Source of the DNA: JAJFKX01 sp965230265
GTDB taxonomy: Bacteria; Pseudomonadota; Gammaproteobacteria; Xanthomonadales; Wenzhouxiangellaceae
Assembly (NCBI GenBank): GCA_965230265.1
Contig: OZ245999.1
Span: forward strand, 3,410,001-3,474,000
DNA length: 64,000 bases
Direction: 5' to 3'
Shown here one piece after another: positions 1 to 8,054 of this stretch. Positions within the stretch are counted from its first letter, which is position 1, and each line of letters starts with the position of its first letter. The notes beneath the pieces are model-generated. The model saw only the letters and a program-made list of their open reading frames with translations, was not told where the DNA came from and did no database searches. A program made the translations under genes and the position numbers.

Positions 1-1
1 G

Positions 2-685
2 GTAAGCCCTGATGTTGAAGAGGGCTTTGTTTTTGGTGCATGGTTTGCTGATGAAGGTTGGACGACGATACAAAGCGCTGGTCCTGTCGTTGGCAGTGAT
101 ACCGAGGTCACTTTGGGTATTTATCGAAATACTGGCGGCGTTTTTAATGACCCGACGCCCACGACACAAGAGCTTGTCGGCGTTGCCCGGTTATCGTTTA
201 CAAGTTGCACTGAAGGGCTATTGCGGTTTACTTTTTCCACTGGGCTTTCAGGTTCGGCGTTATTGTTGCGTTCCACTTTACCGATCAATTGTGATCCCAG
301 CATCACTGGTGTACCAGGTAATGGCTTGATCAATGACTTTGGGTTAACCGGAGCGTGGTATGAACCCAGCACATCTGGGCAAGGCCTGGTATTAGAAGTG
401 AACCCAGCAAATAATGTGTTCTTCGGCGGTTGGTTTACCTATGATGGTATGGGCCGTTCGACCTGGTATACGATCCAGGGTGGGTATGACCCCAATGGTG
501 ATAGTGTCAGTGCACCGATTCGATTAGTTAATGAGGTTGGGAACCTGGTCTCTATTGGTCAAGCCACTGTGACCTTTACGACCAGTAATTGTCTTGAACT
601 GAATTTCGGTTTTGATAGTGGAAGTGAGGGTGTAATTCCAATGAGAAAAGTCACTGTAGCAGGCCCTTGTCCGGGTTTAAATTAA
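2..685 (+). CDS. Secreted-type repeat-module protein, 3' part only
   Basis: The reading frame is open from base 2 to a TAA at 683-685, so the gene starts left of the window and only its last 227 residues are seen. They contain at least two copies of an aromatic, glycine-rich module: GAWFADEGW near the left edge, and a fuller copy with GAWYEPSTSGQG followed by GGWFTYDGMG. I know this W/G/Y-rich module from secreted or surface proteins of several gammaproteobacteria, but its function is unknown. A hairpin follows the stop. A start at the ATG at base 113 would cut the first module in half, so I treat the frame as partial at its 5' end. Confidence 0.8.
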   Translation, partial: VSPDVEEGFVFGAWFADEGWTTIQSAGPVVGSDTEVTLGIYRNTGGVFNDPTPTTQELVGVARLSFTSCTEGLLRFTFSTGLSGSALLLRSTLPINCDPSITGVPGNGLINDFGLTGAWYEPSTSGQGLVLEVNPANNVFFGGWFTYDGMGRSTWYTIQGGYDPNGDSVSAPIRLVNEVGNLVSIGQATVTFTTSNCLELNFGFDSGSEGVIPMRKVTVAGPCPGLN

Positions 686-710
686 CGCTGAATTGACTTA
701 AAAACCTTAT

Positions 711-735
711 AAGGGCTGCCAGTATGGCAGCCCTT
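711..735. terminator. Hairpin between convergent genes
   Basis: A perfect 10-bp stem (AAGGGCTGCC / GGCAGCCCTT) with a 5-base loop lies between the stop of the first gene and the 3' end of the kinase gene on the other strand. The minus-strand side is followed by a T-rich stretch, so it can serve as a terminator for both converging genes. Confidence 0.75.
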
Positions 736-780
736 TGCTATTAAGTGAGAATAAAAATTAATAGTGTTGTTAATGGCTGT

Positions 781-3531
781 TTAATGATCTGCTCGAGCCA
801 CTGCTTTTTTAAGGGCATTATTGATGTTCATATTCAACGATATTTGATGTTCTGTTGTTTTTTGTGATTGCAACGCCTGCCAGCGACGGTATAGACGACC
901 GTTTTTGGGCAGCGCAGCCAATAAAGCATCAATGCTGTCCAGCAACTGATCGGCTTGCTCTGGCTGGTTTTGATGATAGAGGCAGGCAGCGGTTGTGATG
1001 GTGGAGTCAACTTTTGACCATGCCGCTTGATTGGCTGCTACGGTGTTCCAGTTTTTCAAGATTCGCTTAGTGTCTTGGCAACGTGTGGTGTTGGCATAGA
1101 GTTGGGCGCTGGCCAGTGCTATGCGGTGCTGATCAACCGTTGTTTCAGTAATGGTGTCGGTTAGTTGTTGTTGTGCATTAAGCAACCATTGCTCGGCATC
1201 GTCATTATTGCCTTGCTCCAGAGCAATTAAGCCCAACACGGTTTTTATTCTGACACTAAGCTTGATGCTTGCAGGCCTGCTCTGAAGTGCTGTTAATGCA
1301 GCAGCGGCATGGACTTGAGCATCACTTAATTGATTGGCCTCCAACAGTAATGCGGCCAGCCGGTAATGGCTTTCGGGCAGTTTGGGATCACTCGGATCCA
1401 ATGTCCGCCGGTCATCGAGTATTTGGGCTTGCAGATCAATACCGCCATCAGTATCACCACTGTACACTTGAATCATCGCCAGGTTTTCTTGAGCCTGCAA
1501 GCTAACGCTGTGGGTCACTGGAAGCGTTGCCTGACGAACCACTATGGCTTCTTCCAGCAGTTGTCTGGCCTGATGCTGCTGGCCGTTTTGCAGCAACATC
1601 ATGGCCAGGTTTTCTTTGGGTATTGTCAAAGCCAGTTTGGCCGGTTCACCCATTTGCGTATAAGCATCCATAGAACGTAGATAGTGCGTCTGGGCAAGCT
1701 GGTCTTTTCCAAGCTCACGATAAATATTTCCCATGCCGTTCAATGTAATGGGCAGGTTCTGCGGGTGCGTAGCTGGGTTAATTCGGCTCAGTAAATCTTC
1801 ATAGACCGACAGAGCTGCGGTGTACTGTGCCTGAGCGTATAAGACATCACCCAGGTGATACAGCGTTGCAATGGTTAAAGTATGTGCCCTGCCAACGGTT
1901 TGCTCGTAGGCCTGAACGACCTCGCGCAGGTATTGTTCAGCTACGGCATATTGTTGAGTACCTTTCTTAATTAATGCCAACCGAAATAATGACCTAACGG
2001 CCTGCTCATGTGTATCGCCGAGTGCGGCCCGGCTGATGCGTATCGACTCATTGAGCAGGCTTTCTGCTTGCTCATATGACTCAAAGCCTTCGTATGCGGT
2101 AGCGATAGTACGTAATAATCTGGCTTGATGTTCCGGAGCGCGATTCAGATCAGCGGCAATACGCTGACTGGCATTTTCCAATAACTCACTGGCGGTAACC
2201 GGTTTATCCAGGGCCACCAAGGGCGAGGTGTTTAAAAACGTATCGGCCATAAAGTTAGTGACGAAATTGGCGGTGTCGCGTTCCTGGCGAATGGTTTTAA
2301 ACTGCTGCAGGGTGCTGATGGCAAAGGCGATTGTTGCCAGCGATAAAACGCCGCCCAAAAGCACTGCATAAACATTGCGGACAGCAAACTTGCGCAGCTT
2401 GTAAACCGGATTGCTGTTTCGATAAGAAAGTGGCCGGTTTGCCAGCAAAGATTCCAGCTCGGAGCGAAATTCGAAAGCGTTGCCAATGCGTTGATCAGGG
2501 TTTTTCGCTAAAGCCTGCTCGATAAGCGTATGTAAGTCATCGCGAATATGTCTGGCTACTTTTTCATTTTTTATGCTAACGCACAGCGTATCAAGTGTGG
2601 ATTGACGGTGATGATCACCCCATTGGCTGGCGGTCTGAGCCGAATCTGTCGCTGACAGCAGAGTAATTTGACGTTGATGGTCATCGTTAATTAATTCACT
2701 CAATACCATTGCCAGCGAGTAGACATCACTGGCAGTCGATAGGGGCTTATTGTCCAACTGTTCAGGGCTGGCATAACCGAGTGTCAGAATGGGGGAGTGA
2801 GTTTCCGGCTGCTGTTGTTCAGGGTTGGTGATGTCCAAGAGTTTGGCGATACCAAAATCCAGCAATTTCGGGATACCGTTGGTATCGACAATGATGTTAT
2901 CAGATTTAATATCACTGTGAATCACCAGATTCTTATGCAAATAATCAACAGCATCGCAGACTTTGATGAACAACCCGATGCGTTGCCGAAACCCCAGGCC
3001 ATGTTGTTGACAGTAATCGGTGAGCGTTTTGCCAGTGATGTGTTCCATAACAATGTATGGCATGCCATCATCGGTTGTTCCTCCATCGAGCACTCTGGCG
3101 ATATAGGGGTGTTCGATCTGTGCTTGGATTTGTCGTTCATTGATAAAACGTGAAATGGCGTTGGATTGTATTTTTCCAGAGCGCAATAGCTTGATAGCGA
3201 CAGTTTTTTCGAAGGCCTTGTCAATACGTCGGGCGGTAAAGACTGCGCCGATACCGCCAGTGCTGATCAGGTGCTCAATTTGGTACTTGCCCAGCGTTTG
3301 GCCAATCCATTTTTGCTCAATGGCATGGTTTAAATCTTCAAGTGTGCTGGCCCAATGATCGTGCAGGCGGTAAGAGTTATTAAATTTATCTTGTATCAAT
3401 TGCCGCAGAATAACGGTGGTATCGGGATCTTTGCTCTGCAGCTCATCCAGATAGCCATTTCGTTGTGCTTGATTAAGGTTTAACAGTTCTTCAAAAAGAG
3501 GTTGGATGTGTTTCCAGTGAATTGACTTCAT
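781..3531 (-). CDS. Membrane Ser/Thr protein kinase with TPR repeats
   Basis: This is a 916-residue kinase of the bacterial PknB/Hanks type. The ATP loop is ISTGGIGAVF (about residue 90), the lysine is in VAIKLLR, the catalytic loop is HSDIKSDN (about 205), then come DFGIAK and the activation-segment YASPEQL. A single membrane helix near residues 385-410 leads to a long region of TPR-like helices to the C-terminus, presumably the sensing or docking part. The catalytic loop has Ser where the usual HRD has Arg, making it a non-RD kinase. It starts 9 bases after the stop of the ECF sigma gene on the same strand, so the two are very likely co-transcribed. The target could be the sigma factor itself. 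Confidence 0.9.
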   Translation of the reverse strand: MKSIHWKHIQPLFEELLNLNQAQRNGYLDELQSKDPDTTVILRQLIQDKFNNSYRLHDHWASTLEDLNHAIEQKWIGQTLGKYQIEHLISTGGIGAVFTARRIDKAFEKTVAIKLLRSGKIQSNAISRFINERQIQAQIEHPYIARVLDGGTTDDGMPYIVMEHITGKTLTDYCQQHGLGFRQRIGLFIKVCDAVDYLHKNLVIHSDIKSDNIIVDTNGIPKLLDFGIAKLLDITNPEQQQPETHSPILTLGYASPEQLDNKPLSTASDVYSLAMVLSELINDDHQRQITLLSATDSAQTASQWGDHHRQSTLDTLCVSIKNEKVARHIRDDLHTLIEQALAKNPDQRIGNAFEFRSELESLLANRPLSYRNSNPVYKLRKFAVRNVYAVLLGGVLSLATIAFAISTLQQFKTIRQERDTANFVTNFMADTFLNTSPLVALDKPVTASELLENASQRIAADLNRAPEHQARLLRTIATAYEGFESYEQAESLLNESIRISRAALGDTHEQAVRSLFRLALIKKGTQQYAVAEQYLREVVQAYEQTVGRAHTLTIATLYHLGDVLYAQAQYTAALSVYEDLLSRINPATHPQNLPITLNGMGNIYRELGKDQLAQTHYLRSMDAYTQMGEPAKLALTIPKENLAMMLLQNGQQHQARQLLEEAIVVRQATLPVTHSVSLQAQENLAMIQVYSGDTDGGIDLQAQILDDRRTLDPSDPKLPESHYRLAALLLEANQLSDAQVHAAAALTALQSRPASIKLSVRIKTVLGLIALEQGNNDDAEQWLLNAQQQLTDTITETTVDQHRIALASAQLYANTTRCQDTKRILKNWNTVAANQAAWSKVDSTITTAACLYHQNQPEQADQLLDSIDALLAALPKNGRLYRRWQALQSQKTTEHQISLNMNINNALKKAVARADH

Positions 3532-3540
3532 AGCAAGAAT

Positions 3541-4110
3541 TTATAAATGAAAGTTTAAGTAACTTTTGGCAAAGGCCCATTTGCGGTTAACAGTGCGAAT
3601 GGAAAGACCCAAGGCTTCGGCAGCCTCGGTGCTTTTTAGTCCGGCCAATAATTTCAACTGGGCAACCGCAGCGCAGTCCGGATCAATGGTTTTTAATTGC
3701 TGCATCAGTTGACCAAGCAATAACAGGTCTTGGTCGTTTTTTTCGGAGTATTCTGCACTGTTTTCATCAAGCTCCACCCGTTGCATTTGTCCGCCGCGCC
3801 GCAGGCGGTTTTTTAAGCGGTAATAATCAATAATGATCTGCTCAATGGCGGTGGCAGCGGCAGCAAAAAAATACAGTTTATTTTTGCTGGGAAATGATCT
3901 GGATTTGCACAGCCGAATGTATAGCTCATTAATCAGCTCTGTGGATTGAAGCGTGATGTGTTTTTTGCTGTAAAGTAATTTCCTATGAGCAATCCGTTTA
4001 AGTTCTGGATAAAGAACCTGGAACAGCTCATCACGTGCTTGTTTGTCGCCGCTTTGACAGCGCGTCAGCAATGATGAAACTTGGTTTTCTATGGTTGTGT
4101 TCTTTGGCAT
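3541..4110 (-). CDS. ECF-type RNA polymerase sigma factor
   Basis: A 189-residue sigma-70-like protein of the ECF class, similar to the group annotated as TIGR02999. Region 2 covers about residues 20-95 (ELINELYIRL, then FFAAAATAIEQIIIDYYR) and region 4 lies near the C-terminus (GLSIRTVNRKWAFAKSYL). A serine/threonine kinase follows directly. ECF factors linked to kinases are known (ECF43-like groups, for example EcfP/PpkT2 of Vibrio), where phosphorylation replaces an anti-sigma factor. No anti-sigma gene is seen here, which fits that model. The ATG at 4110 is the first in frame. Confidence 0.88.
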   Translation of the reverse strand: MPKNTTIENQVSSLLTRCQSGDKQARDELFQVLYPELKRIAHRKLLYSKKHITLQSTELINELYIRLCKSRSFPSKNKLYFFAAAATAIEQIIIDYYRLKNRLRRGGQMQRVELDENSAEYSEKNDQDLLLLGQLMQQLKTIDPDCAAVAQLKLLAGLKSTEAAEALGLSIRTVNRKWAFAKSYLNFHL

Positions 4111-4305
4111 ATAGTGGTGCTATGGTTTCAGTGCAATAGAGATCATGCGCGCTGTTAAGACAGGCGCTAAATTCAAATTATTTTTAATGGCAATCAGTAC
4201 ATTGGGAGTCGGTCAGGGAAAGCTGTGTTCCCCAACCGGACCCGTATTTTTGGACTCTCACAAAGCACGGCAGTCTTTTTCGTGCCCAGCTTTTCAGTCA
4301 GAGTG

Positions 4306-5121
4306 CTATAACGCCCTTTTTAAATACGCTTTCAAACGCTGCCAAGCATCCTTGGCGGCAGGTAGGTTGTTTTCCATATCGCGTTCTACATGCAGCCAGA
4401 AACCATGATTAACATCGTCATAAATATGCACATCGTTTTTGATGCCCGCAGTACGCATGGCGGCAACAAAAGCATTTACCTGATCAGGCGGAATACCCCC
4501 ATCCATTTCTGCGAAGGTGCCATAAATCTCATGATGAATATGCTGCATTTGCTCCGGATCATCGAGTAACTGACCATAGAAAATTGCGGTGCCTTCATGC
4601 TGTTCGCCGCCCAGTGCATAGGACAAGGCAATTCCACCACCAAAACACCAGCCAATGGTGGCGACTTTACCGGTGCTTTTGGTTTTGTTGCGAAGGTAGT
4701 CAACCGCCGCATTCAGGTTGGCAATGATGGTCTCGGGGTTGGCACGGGCCTGTTGAACCAGGGCAATATTTTCATCACGGTTGCTGCCGGTACGGCCCTG
4801 ATATAAATCAGCGGCTAGGGCGATATATCCCTCCTGTGCAAAAGCATCGGCTGTTTGTCGGATACGGTCGGACAAGCCATTCCACTCGTGAATCAGAATC
4901 ACCGATGGAAATGGGCCTTCGCCTTTGGGCATCGCCAGATAACCGCTGGTTTTCTGGTCAGCATCAAAGTAATACACGGTGTGTCCCTGAGGCTCCTCAC
5001 CTTCTCCAAGAATGGCCTTGGGAACTTCATCGCCCTGTGTAGGGTTAAACGCAATATCGCCTGAAATGGCCGCACAGGAAAATAAACCTGCGCACAGTAA
5101 ACTTGATAGTGTTCGAATCAT
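4306..5121 (-). CDS. Exported dienelactone hydrolase family protein
   Basis: A 271-residue alpha/beta hydrolase. An N-terminal signal peptide ends near LFSCAAISG. The nucleophile elbow is GWCFGGG (cysteine nucleophile, about residue 158), and the histidine is in NHGFW near the C-terminus. Cys nucleophile and fold order match the dienelactone hydrolase family. The substrate cannot be told from sequence, and most members outside aromatic degradation clusters have unknown substrates. It stands alone, 29 bases downstream of the DUF1499 gene on the same strand, so the two may share a transcript. Confidence 0.85.
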   Translation of the reverse strand: MIRTLSSLLCAGLFSCAAISGDIAFNPTQGDEVPKAILGEGEEPQGHTVYYFDADQKTSGYLAMPKGEGPFPSVILIHEWNGLSDRIRQTADAFAQEGYIALAADLYQGRTGSNRDENIALVQQARANPETIIANLNAAVDYLRNKTKSTGKVATIGWCFGGGIALSYALGGEQHEGTAIFYGQLLDDPEQMQHIHHEIYGTFAEMDGGIPPDQVNAFVAAMRTAGIKNDVHIYDDVNHGFWLHVERDMENNLPAAKDAWQRLKAYLKRAL

Positions 5122-5150
5122 GATGCTGTCCTTATCATTCAGTGATCCAT

Positions 5151-5858
5151 TTAGGAAGTTAACGCCTTGGTAAAAGCGCGAATGCGAGCTGCATTTTTGC
5201 CAATATCCGAACGGCCGACACGTGATTTTGAACGGATATCAACCTTGCTGCCTGAACCTTGTGGTTCAACCCGGATCACCACATCGTCTTTAAAACCAAA
5301 CCAGAATGTGGTGTGGGTGGCTTCCAGTGTTTGCTCATTGCGAGTTAATATTTCCCAGCCCGAATCTGTAGCAATGGCTTCAATACGCTGCATCACTTGT
5401 TCAGGTGGAAAAGCCAAAGTTATGGTTTGAATATCCGGATAAGCCTCAGCTTGCTGACTGGCCGTTTCCGGCCCGGGATATTCCGGTGGGTTACTGGCAT
5501 TGGCGCGAGCTTCAACCATGGCTGCGCTGAATGTGGGTGGGTTGGTGGTATCGGTACTGATATCGTGGATATAAGGCAGTTTACGGGCCTGCATGGCCTG
5601 GGTAATGGGTAGATAAAGCAGTGCAGCGATGGCAATAGCCAGCAGCATTGCCTTGTTGCCTGCTGCACCGGATAACCGGCAAATCACTAACAGCACAACA
5701 GCAATTAAACCCAGTGGAATGGTAATTTTAAGTGTCTGGAAAATACTGCCGAAAGACCACCAGCCCAGCTTGTATAGCGGCCCGGACAACAACACAGTCA
5801 CAACACAAACGGCGGCCATTAAATAAGCCAGAATTGCTAGCCATCGCATAATTTGCAT
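5151..5858 (-). CDS. DUF1499 domain membrane protein
   Basis: A 235-residue protein with three hydrophobic segments in the first 90 residues, followed by a soluble DUF1499-like domain. That domain has the pattern EILTRNEQTLEATHTTFWFG, then the DDVVIRV and SRSKSRVGRSDIG stretches typical of the family. The function of DUF1499 is unknown. It lies just upstream of the dienelactone hydrolase gene on the same strand. The start is the ATG at 5858; a second in-frame ATG lies 9 bases further in. Confidence 0.8.
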   Translation of the reverse strand: MQIMRWLAILAYLMAAVCVVTVLLSGPLYKLGWWSFGSIFQTLKITIPLGLIAVVLLVICRLSGAAGNKAMLLAIAIAALLYLPITQAMQARKLPYIHDISTDTTNPPTFSAAMVEARANASNPPEYPGPETASQQAEAYPDIQTITLAFPPEQVMQRIEAIATDSGWEILTRNEQTLEATHTTFWFGFKDDVVIRVEPQGSGSKVDIRSKSRVGRSDIGKNAARIRAFTKALTS

Positions 5859-6033
5859 AAATACACTCCGTTCGGGAAAGCCCCGGTCAATTGATGACAG
5901 TCAAGTAGACGACCAGCGGATTACTGGTCAGGTGTTACCTGGACCACTCAAAGCCAAAGTCGTACCGTGCCGGGATAACACCAGCGTTGGGTTTATATTA
6001 TCATCATCGCTTTGATCTACCCGGATAGCGGCC

Positions 6034-6324
6034 ATGTATGCGGTAATTTTTCGTTCGACCATTAAACATCTGGATCAAGACTATCAACGGACAGCCAAAC
6101 GTATGCGTGAGCTGGCATTCAGTGATTATAATTGTGCCGATTTTACCGCGGTATTTGAAGGCCAGCAGGAAATAGCCATTTCTTACTGGCACTGCTTGGA
6201 TGATATTAAAGCCTGGCGGCAAAACCCGGAACATATACAGGCGATTGAACGTGGCCGGGCTGACTGGTATTCCAGCTACCATGTCGAGGTCGTAGAAATT
6301 AAACGCTCGTACCAGTCGGTATGA
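6034..6324 (+). CDS. ABM/heme-degrading-type small monooxygenase-like protein
   Basis: A 96-residue protein of the antibiotic biosynthesis monooxygenase (dimeric alpha-beta barrel) fold. The signs are a first strand YAVIFRS, a central strand EIAISYWHC, and the following helix with DIKAWRQNPEHIQAIERG, which is the family's most recognisable stretch. Members act as small monooxygenases or heme-handling enzymes, and many are uncharacterised; no substrate can be assigned. The next gene, an ATP-grasp enzyme, lies 65 bases downstream on the same strand. Confidence 0.8.
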   Translation: MYAVIFRSTIKHLDQDYQRTAKRMRELAFSDYNCADFTAVFEGQQEIAISYWHCLDDIKAWRQNPEHIQAIERGRADWYSSYHVEVVEIKRSYQSV

Positions 6325-6389
6325 TCTGCTGGTTGCTTTAAACCCTTAAACGGTGCCGTCACTGGCACGATAAATGTTGAGATTTGCCT

Positions 6390-7253
6390 ATGCCTCGTTG
6401 TGCATTTTTAACCATGGATGATATTGGTGATTATGTCACCTATGATCACTTATTAATTGAGCCACTGAAAGCCGCAAACTGGCAAGTCGATATGGTCTCG
6501 TGGCGCCAACAGACCGATTGGAATCAGTACGCTTTGGTGATTATCCGTACCCCTTGGGACTACCAGGAAGACCCACAGCAGTTTTTGCAGGTGCTGGCTG
6601 ATATTGAGCAATCCAGCGCACGTCTGGAAAACCCTCTGGAGATTGTACGTTGGAATATTGATAAGCAGTACCTGACACAATTACAAGAGCAAGGCTGCCC
6701 GATTGTACCCACTCAGTTTAAACAGACACTAAGCAGTGACGATGTTCTCGCTGCATTTGAAAGCTTTGATAGTGACCGGTTGATTATTAAGCCCAGCATC
6801 AGCGCCAGTGCCATTGATACCTTTCCAGTCAGTCGTTCCGAGTGGGCAGAGCAGAGCACTAAAATTTTGCCGGTGTTCCAGCATAAAACGGCGATGTTGC
6901 AACCGTTTGTCGATGCGGTTGTGGAAGAGGGAGAGTATTCGCTTTTCTACTTTGCAGGCGAGCTGAGCCATACTATTTTGAAAACCCCTCAAAGCGGTGA
7001 TTTCAGAGTTCAGGAAGAATACGGTGGGTGTCTTAAGTTGGTAACACCAGAGCCTGCATTACAACGAGCCGGGCAAATGGCGATTGATGCCATTGGGCAA
7101 AACTTGTTGTACGCCCGAGTCGATCTGATTCGTATGCCGGATAATTCGTTTGCACTGATGGAGCTGGAGTTGATCGAACCCTCGCTGTATTTCAATATGG
7201 ATGAGGGTTCAGCACAGCGTTTCGTTGAACAGCTTGAGACGTGGATGCGATAG
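6390..7253 (+). CDS. ATP-grasp domain protein
   Basis: A 287-residue enzyme resembling the small RimK/glutathione-synthetase-like ATP-grasp proteins. The N-terminal pre-ATP-grasp part has IIRTPWDYQ, and the ATP-binding part has DRLIIKPSISASA (lysine of the first nucleotide-binding strand) and MLQPFVDAVVEEGEYSLFYF. The metal-binding end has YARVDLIR and LMELELIEPSLYF. Such enzymes form amide or peptide bonds by acyl-phosphate chemistry. I choose ATG 6390, not the in-frame TTG at 6384, because a TTGAG ribosome-site-like sequence at 6377-6381 is correctly spaced for the ATG and too close for the TTG. Confidence 0.85.
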   Translation: MPRCAFLTMDDIGDYVTYDHLLIEPLKAANWQVDMVSWRQQTDWNQYALVIIRTPWDYQEDPQQFLQVLADIEQSSARLENPLEIVRWNIDKQYLTQLQEQGCPIVPTQFKQTLSSDDVLAAFESFDSDRLIIKPSISASAIDTFPVSRSEWAEQSTKILPVFQHKTAMLQPFVDAVVEEGEYSLFYFAGELSHTILKTPQSGDFRVQEEYGGCLKLVTPEPALQRAGQMAIDAIGQNLLYARVDLIRMPDNSFALMELELIEPSLYFNMDEGSAQRFVEQLETWMR

Positions 7254-7356
7254 TATCGTTTTGGCCGTACTTAAGACTTAGGACTAATGGCACTTGCCTG
7301 AATACTAAGATATTCGTATATTTGATACAAAATAAGCTTACATAGCAGGAATAATC

Positions 7357-7974
7357 ATGACCTATAAAACTTCAAAATATGTCCTGTTTGCGGTGCTTTG
7401 CTGTCTGTCTGGCTCGCTATCTGCACAAAGCCTGGATGGCGCCAACGCTGCATTCGACCGGGAAGACTATAGTGCCGCTCTTGATCAGTATCACAAGCTG
7501 GCGGGACAGGGCGACAAATTCGCCCAGTATCGCTATGCAATGATGAATTACTTTGGCCTGGGTACTGAGCAAGATCTGGTTGCAGCCTATAGCTGGATGA
7601 CCACTGCGGCAGAAGACCAAACCGAGATGATGAAAAAATTCCAGGTATTGATCTGGAATGAGATGGATCGGGATCAGCGTGATGCTGCTACTGAGTTGGC
7701 CATCAAGAATGAAATGAAAGCCGGCACCGAAGTAATGGACCGCAAAGCCAAAACCGAACGTCGTCGGGCTGAGCGTGCCAAATGTACAGGTTCGCGCGTG
7801 GGCAATTGTGGTTCAATTCAATCGTATGGCGTTTCGTTCAGTAATCGCGGTGTTCTCGATGATGTTCGAGATATTCCCTACACCATGAGCCTGGAAGAAA
7901 TCGCAGCATTTGAAAAACAATATGCCAATACCGTGATACGCGATTTCGTCAAATTTGATGAAAACAAATCGTAA
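7357..7974 (+). CDS. Exported Sel1-like repeat protein
   Basis: A 205-residue protein with a clear signal peptide (hydrophobic core, then GSLSAQS). It carries one Sel1/TPR-like helical repeat around residues 28-85 (YSAALDQYHKLAGQGD, then AQYRYAMMNYFGLG and AAYSWMTTAAED). After this comes a charged helix and a Cys-containing tail (CTGSRVGNCGS). Sel1-like proteins are usually protein-protein scaffolds, often in envelope stress or secretion. No partner gene is adjacent, and a terminator follows. Confidence 0.75.
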   Translation: MTYKTSKYVLFAVLCCLSGSLSAQSLDGANAAFDREDYSAALDQYHKLAGQGDKFAQYRYAMMNYFGLGTEQDLVAAYSWMTTAAEDQTEMMKKFQVLIWNEMDRDQRDAATELAIKNEMKAGTEVMDRKAKTERRRAERAKCTGSRVGNCGSIQSYGVSFSNRGVLDDVRDIPYTMSLEEIAAFEKQYANTVIRDFVKFDENKS

Positions 7975-7988
7975 CGATTAAATGCTTT

Positions 7989-8020
7989 AGCCGGCGGATA
8001 CCATCCTGCCGGCTTTTCTT
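7989..8020 (+). terminator. Rho-independent terminator after the Sel1-like gene
   Basis: Stem AGCCGGC (7989-7995) and GCCGGCT (8008-8014) with a 12-base loop, followed by TTTTCTTTT. It lies between the Sel1-like gene and the 3' end of polA. Confidence 0.8.
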
Positions 8021-8054
8021 TTCATTGGTTCTAATAAATTATACGGTTTTGACG

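Noticed and set aside
4145..4408. Plus-strand frame of 87 codons overlapping the dienelactone hydrolase gene
   Set aside because: It overlaps a clear gene on the other strand and has no ribosome site or family signature.
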